Assembly (NCBI GenBank): GCA_947589135.1
Contig: CANPZT010000045.1
Span: forward strand, 1 to 9,678
Source: an uncultured Clostridia bacterium
GTDB lineage: Bacteria; Bacillota; Clostridia; TANB77; CAG-508
DNA: 9,678 nt
Direction of reading: 5' to 3'
This document shows, piece after piece, positions 6,216 through 9,678 of the stretch (within the stretch, counting starts at the first letter, position 1; each line of letters opens with the position of its first letter). The position numbers and the translations under genes were made by a program. The notes below the pieces were generated by a model. The model searched no databases. It was given only the letters and a program-made list of their open reading frames with translations, and had not been told where the DNA came from.

Positions 6216-7323
6216 ATGAGAAAAAGAGAATTAAAGAATTTAGAGTGGAGTATTATAATAATTGCAATTATCCTTTGTATAATAGGGTTAGTTGCATTAT
6301 TTTCTGCTACTCAAGAAGCAGAACATGATGAATTTAATAAACAATGTATATGGTTTGTAGCTAGTATTATAATTATGATAATTATAATGATGATAGATTA
6401 TGAAACAATAGCAAAAGTATCACCAATTTTGTATGGAGGATTTATAATATTACTAATAGCAGTATTATTTACTACTCCTATAAATGGTGCAACTAGCTGG
6501 TTTGATATAGGAGCATTTTCTTTTCAACCAGGAGAATTTGCAAAGGTATTTGTAATATTGTTTTTAGCTTTAACAATTGTAAATATACAAAAAAAAGGAA
6601 AAAATGAGATTAATAGAATACCAAAATTACTTATAATATTAGCTATTGCTGCATTACCAATATTGCTAATTATAAGACAACCAGACTATGGAACAGCAGC
6701 AGCATTTTTAGTAGCTTTAGCTCTAATGCTAATTGCAGCTGGGATAGATAAAAAATATATAATTATAACTAGTATGATTATAATTATTGCTGTACCAGTA
6801 TTGTATCAATTTATATTGCCTGAACATGCAAAAAAAAGAATTGATATATTTTTAAATCCAGAATCAGACCCAAGAGGAGCAGGATATAATATTATTCAAT
6901 CAAAACTTGCAATAGGAGCAGGAGGACTTACAGGAATGGGGCTATTAAAGGGAAATCAGACACAATTAGGATTTTTATACCCAAAAACAACAGACTTCAT
7001 ATATGCAGTAATTGGAGAAGAAATGGGATTTATTATAGCAGCAGCAATAATAATACTATATGTAATTCTCATAGTTAAGTGCTTATATATAGCAAAAACA
7101 GCAAAAGATGAACTCCGGCTCATTAATTGCAACAGGAATTACAGGAATATTTTTATTCCATATGATAGAAAACATCGGAATGGTAATGGGTCTACTTCCT
7201 ATTACAGGGGTACCACTTCCATTTGTAAGTTATGGAGGAAGCTCACTAATAACTAATTTTATATGTATTGGATTATTAGCTAATATCAGTAGTAAAAGAC
7301 AAAAAACGATATTTGTAAAATAA
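6216..7323 (+). CDS. rodA: RodA, SEDS-family peptidoglycan glycosyltransferase, read through one +1 shift at CGG
   Basis: Skipping one base at CGG 7116-7118 gives a 368-residue SEDS protein of normal length. It shows QPGEFAKV (104-111, the QPSE region with Gly for Ser), RQPDYGTAA, the long loop GYNIIQSKLAIGAGGLTGMG then QTQLGFLYPKTTDFIYAVIG with the probable essential acid D260, and, beyond the shift, MIENIGMVMGLLPITGVPLP and SYGGSS. The 'QTQLGFL..TDFIY' form and the place beside minDE favour RodA over FtsW or SpoVE. RodA polymerises glycan strands from lipid II together with a class B PBP during elongation. Without the shift translation would stop at 7256 with 46 unrelated residues after position 300, losing the last membrane segments and SYGGSS. 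The ribosome site is weak (AGAGTGG, about 6205-6211). Confidence 0.9.
7116..7118 (+). other. +1 frameshift site, CGG in CTC-CGG-C
   Basis: The rodA frame runs GCA AAA GAT GAA CTC CGG CTC. Skipping C7116 gives GGC TCA TTA ATT GCA ACA GGA, that is GSLIATGITGIFLFHMIENI, the start of the conserved C-terminal region of RodA (family form 'aRD.fG.l.a.Gi'). The restored residue is Gly301, and the frame ends at TAA 7321-7323. Confidence 0.85.
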
Positions 7324-7366
7324 TTCAAGTTTATTTCTTTTGAAAAGAAAATATTAGGAGAAGAAA

Positions 7367-8341
7367 ATGTATTTAAAACCATTAAGAATAGGAAACGTAG
7401 AATTAAAAAATAATGTAATATTAGCTCCAATGGCAGGTGTAACAAACCTGCCTTTTAGAATTATTTGCGAAAAATTTAATCCAGGATTAGTATGTACAGA
7501 AATGGCAAGTAGTAAAGCCATTTTTCACAACGACCAAAAAACAAAGAGGTTATTAAATACAGAAGGAGAAGTAAGACCTATTAGTATGCAAATATTTGGA
7601 AGTGATGAAGAAACTATGGGTTATGCAGCAAAATATGTAAGTAAAATGGCAGACATCGTTGATATAAATATGGGATGTCCAGCACCAAAAGTAGTAAAAA
7701 ATGGTGATGGAAGTAAATTATTATTAGATTTAAATAAAGCAAAAAAAGTAATAGAAGCAGTAGTGAAAAATGCAACAGTTCCTGTTACACTTAAAATTAG
7801 AAAAGGTTGGGACAAAGAAAATATAGTGGCAACAGATATTGCAAAAATAGCAGAGCAAGCTGGAATTTCAGCTATTACAGTACATGGTAGAACAAGAAGC
7901 GAAATGTATTCAGGAAATGCTGATTTAGACATAATAAAACAAGTAAAACAATGTGTAAATATTCCTGTAATAGGAAATGGAGACATTATTGATGAGAAAT
8001 CTGCACTAAAAATGTTCGAATATACAGGAGTAGATGGAATCATGATTGGAAGAGGAGCCTTTGGAAATCCATGGATTTTTGAAAAAATATTACATTTTTT
8101 AGAAACAGGAGAAAAACTACCAAATGTATCAAATAAAGAAAAACTAAAAATCATAAAAGAACATATAGAACTTGCTATGCAAGAAAAAGAAGAAATTACA
8201 GCAATTAGAGAGATGAGAAAACATATAGCATGGTACACTAAAAACTTAAAAAATTCAAGTGAATTTAGAAACTCAATTAATAAAATAGAATCAAAATCAG
8301 AGTTAATAAAAAAGCTAGATGAATATTTTGAAACTTTATAG
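7367..8341 (+). CDS. dusB: tRNA-dihydrouridine synthase, DusB type
   Basis: A 324-residue FMN-dependent TIM-barrel enzyme of normal length, reducing uridine to dihydrouridine in the tRNA D-loop. Visible motifs: APMAGVTNLPFR (FMN-binding first strand), QIFGSDEETM, DINMGCPAPKVVKNGDGS with the catalytic Cys104, K-rich LKIRKGWD, HGRTR (173-177), VIGNGDI, and GIMIGRGAFGNPWIF, which binds the FMN phosphate. The C-terminal helical domain (about 240-324) binds tRNA. TAGGAG (7355-7360) sets the ATG. It begins 43 bases after rodA and ends at a strong terminator, so it is probably the last gene of the minD operon. Firmicutes dus genes vary in position specificity; the DusB subgroup is the best match by the N-terminal motifs. 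Confidence 0.9.
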   Translation: MYLKPLRIGNVELKNNVILAPMAGVTNLPFRIICEKFNPGLVCTEMASSKAIFHNDQKTKRLLNTEGEVRPISMQIFGSDEETMGYAAKYVSKMADIVDINMGCPAPKVVKNGDGSKLLLDLNKAKKVIEAVVKNATVPVTLKIRKGWDKENIVATDIAKIAEQAGISAITVHGRTRSEMYSGNADLDIIKQVKQCVNIPVIGNGDIIDEKSALKMFEYTGVDGIMIGRGAFGNPWIFEKILHFLETGEKLPNVSNKEKLKIIKEHIELAMQEKEEITAIREMRKHIAWYTKNLKNSSEFRNSINKIESKSELIKKLDEYFETL

Positions 8342-8344
8342 AAT

Positions 8345-8383
8345 AAAAATGTAGTAAATTATTATAATTTACTATATTTTTTT
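8345..8383 (+). terminator. intrinsic terminator after dusB
   Basis: TAGTAAATTA (8352-8361), loop TTA and TAATTTACTA (8365-8374) form a perfect 10-bp stem. This extends outward by AAAAATG pairing with TATTTTT to about 17 bp, with a run of seven T's (8377-8383). It starts four bases after the dusB stop and closes the minD operon. Confidence 0.85.
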
Positions 8384-8513
8384 ATGTTATAAGCAATTTA
8401 GTTATAAAAATTTATTTAAATAAGAATATAAATTTTAAAAAGTGCTCATTCAAAAAAATAGAAAGTAAATTTGGATAAATAAATCAAGATAACTATAAAA
8501 TCGGAGGTATATT

Positions 8514-9131
8514 TTGAATAAGAAAAAAATATTTATTATAATCATTTTGTTAATAATTTTAATTATTTCAACTTTTTTAATATTTTTTAATAATAAAGGG
8601 GCTAAAAATTACAAAATTGGTAATAATAGTAGTAGTCAAGAAATTGTAGATTACATTTTAAATATTAACTCATATAAAGCAATTGTAGAAATAGAAATAA
8701 ATAGTAACAAAAATACTAATAAATATAAAATAAAACAACAATATAGTCGCGATGGAGAAAATATACAAGAGGTAATAGAGCCAAGCAATATTACAGGAGT
8801 AAAAATTATAAAAGATGGAAATAATTTAAAAATTGAAAATACCAATTTAAATTTAAGCACTGTATTTGAAAAATATGATTATATAGCTGATAATGCATTA
8901 GATTTAGAATCTTTTATTGAAAACTATAAAAATGATTCACAAGCTAAATATGATGAAGAGAATGAGCAAATAATTATGAAAACAGCTGATAAAAGCAATG
9001 AAAAAAATATAAAAAATAAAACTTTATACATAGAAAAAAATACTGGAAAACCTATGAAAATGGAAATAAAAGATGCTAACAAAAATTCTTCTATTTACAT
9101 AATATATAATGAGGTAAATGTAAATAGTTAG
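8514..9131 (+). CDS. GerS-like membrane-anchored protein
   Basis: A 205-residue protein starting at TTG (8514), five bases after GGAGGT (8503-8508); no ATG fits that ribosome site. Residues about 5-25 form one hydrophobic segment after MNKKK, a signal peptide or signal anchor, with no lipobox cysteine. The rest has alternating strands of the LolA/outer-membrane-lipoprotein-sorting type: SYKAIVEIEINSNKNTNKY, then KQQYSRDGENIQEVIEP, ITGVKIIKDGNNLKIENTN, and KTLYIEKNTGKPMKMEIKD. This layout resembles clostridial GerS and GerS-related proteins, which act in spore cortex modification and germination in Clostridioides difficile. As I recall, gerS there lies close to alr2 and the mazEF-like genes; here a MazF gene follows directly, in agreement. 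The family call rests on pattern and context, so function is inferred. Confidence 0.6.
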   Translation: MNKKKIFIIIILLIILIISTFLIFFNNKGAKNYKIGNNSSSQEIVDYILNINSYKAIVEIEINSNKNTNKYKIKQQYSRDGENIQEVIEPSNITGVKIIKDGNNLKIENTNLNLSTVFEKYDYIADNALDLESFIENYKNDSQAKYDEENEQIIMKTADKSNEKNIKNKTLYIEKNTGKPMKMEIKDANKNSSIYIIYNEVNVNS

Positions 9132-9218
9132 AATTAAATCAATTATTTCTTTACTTCAACTAATATTTAAAATGAAAAAAACATACTTGACAATATACCA
9201 ATAGTAGGAGTGAAGAAG

Positions 9219-9569
9219 ATGCAAATTAGAAGAGGAGATATGTTTTATGCGGATTTAAGCCCAGTAGTAGGTTCAGAACAAGGAGGAATAAGACCAGTTT
9301 TAATTATTCAAAATGATTTAGGAAATAAATATAGCCCAACAGTAATAGCAGCAGCGGTAACATCACAAATGGGAAAAACAAAATTACCAACACACATTGA
9401 AATAGATTCTTCTTCATGTGGACTAAAGAATAATTCAGTAGTACTTGCAGAGCAAATTAGAACAATTGACAAAAGCAGATTAAAAGAAAAAATAGGTCAT
9501 ATAGATGATGAAGAAATTATAGATAAAGTAAATAATGCACTAGGAGTTAGTTTCGGACTGGGTGAGTGA
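9219..9569 (+). CDS. ndoA: MazF/EndoA-type mRNA interferase toxin
   Basis: A 116-residue protein, the same length as Bacillus EndoA (NdoA). The motifs are clear: RRGDMFYADLSPVVGSEQGG with the catalytic Arg of the RP pair that follows (GIRPVLIIQND), the TSQ segment (AAVTSQMGK), KLPTHIEID, and the conserved LAEQIRTIDKSRL. MazF toxins are endoribonucleases that cut mRNA at short motifs when not held by an antitoxin. ATG 9219 is preferred over GTG 9210 because AGGAG (9206-9210) then lies eight bases away and the family start is MxxRRGD. Normally a ribbon-helix-helix antitoxin gene lies immediately upstream; the 87 bases between this start and the GerS-like gene are too short for one. Confidence 0.94.
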   Translation: MQIRRGDMFYADLSPVVGSEQGGIRPVLIIQNDLGNKYSPTVIAAAVTSQMGKTKLPTHIEIDSSSCGLKNNSVVLAEQIRTIDKSRLKEKIGHIDDEEIIDKVNNALGVSFGLGE

Positions 9570-9603
9570 GACAATGGGGACGGTCCTCATTTGTCTCATT
9601 TTT
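9567..9603 (+). terminator. intrinsic terminator overlapping the mazF stop codon
   Basis: TGAGACAA (9567-9574) pairs with TTGTCTCA (9591-9598). Above it T-A and GGGGA/TCCTC (9576-9580 with 9584-9588, one G-T wobble) continue the stem, with one bulged T and a CGG loop. TTTTT follows (9599-9603). The first three stem bases are the TGA stop of the toxin gene. Confidence 0.8.
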
Positions 9604-9617
9604 AACTTTAAGGGTAA

Positions 9618-9638
9618 ACCACGGGTTATACCCGTGGT
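9618..9638. repeat. perfect 9-bp hairpin near window end
   Basis: ACCACGGGT (9618-9626), loop TAT, ACCCGTGGT (9630-9638). It is GC-rich in an AT-rich setting and has no U-tract, so it is not a terminator. Such compact hairpins can mark the left end of IS200/IS605 insertion sequences, but no transposase is visible in the remaining 40 bases. Confidence 0.5.
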
Positions 9639-9678
9639 AACGGAAAACTTATAGTTTTGAGCAAAGTAACAAAAATAC

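Noticed and set aside
1664..7118. Plain reassignment of CGG to another amino acid
   Set aside because: Changing the meaning of the codon would not restore the frame. All three sites need one base to be skipped.
7108..7323. A separate 71-residue gene starting MNSGSLIATG
   Set aside because: Its ATG lies inside the rodA frame without a ribosome site, and its protein is exactly the missing C-terminus of RodA, so it is the +1-frame part of rodA.
7621..8238. 205-residue minus-strand reading frame
   Set aside because: It lies fully antisense to dusB, whose motifs are unambiguous, and has no credible start signals.
8471..8499. Promoter TTGGAT-17-TATAAA before the GerS-like gene
   Set aside because: The transcription start would fall on the GGAGGT ribosome site at 8503-8508, leaving no leader, so I do not call it.
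9187..9192. TTGACA before mazF as a -35 box
   Set aside because: No -10 element lies at the right distance; the place where it should be is the start of the coding region.

Overview
The window looks like a piece of chromosome from a very AT-rich, Gram-positive, endospore-forming member of the Clostridia, probably an uncultured gut-type lineage. The evidence is strong AAGGAGG-type ribosome binding sites, U-rich hairpin terminators, AGA as the dominant arginine codon, a SpoIVFA/SpoIVFB-like sporulation pair, a GerS-like protein, and a MinD-MinE-RodA cluster. Gene identities come from reading motifs and were not checked by any database search.

Layout. Positions 1-107 (minus) hold the start of a Phd/YefM-type antitoxin with a well-formed promoter and an operator-like palindrome. 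Positions 108-593 have no gene but carry a long hairpin and an intrinsic terminator with no coding region upstream. Then, all on the plus strand: a small unknown membrane-anchored protein (594-938); an M23 (LytM) SpoIVFA-like protein (998-1872); a SpoIVFB-like M50 protease (1885-2544); a pilin-like protein with an FGE/SUMF1-like domain (2584-4401); a short GC-richer island and a terminator; a promoter followed by minD (4678-5472), minE with a long charged tail (5496-6143), rodA (6216-7323) and dusB-like (7367-8341), closed by a terminator; a GerS-like protein (8514-9131); and a MazF/EndoA toxin (9219-9569) followed by a terminator and a perfect hairpin.

Main observation. Two conserved genes are interrupted by three frame breaks: two in the M23 gene and one in rodA. 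At each break the in-frame codon is CGG, and skipping only its C restores the conserved protein in the +1 frame, reading GGA, GGT or GGC as a glycine the family expects. These are the only three in-frame CGG codons I find in the coding sequence of the window. Nine other CGG trinucleotides in coding sequence lie out of frame and cause no break. The pattern fits +1 frameshifting (or four-base CGGN decoding as Gly) at a CGG codon that is no longer read as arginine. It does not look like ordinary pseudogenes. The restored proteins have full length and intact active-site motifs.

How the genes fit together. SpoIVFA and SpoIVFB homologues control pro-sigma-K processing during sporulation, MinD/MinE position division, RodA polymerises peptidoglycan, and GerS-type proteins act in spore cortex and germination. 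The window is therefore a cell-wall, division and sporulation neighbourhood flanked by toxin-antitoxin parts. If CGG does drive frameshifting, full-length RodA and the catalytic HxH motif of the M23 protein both depend on it.
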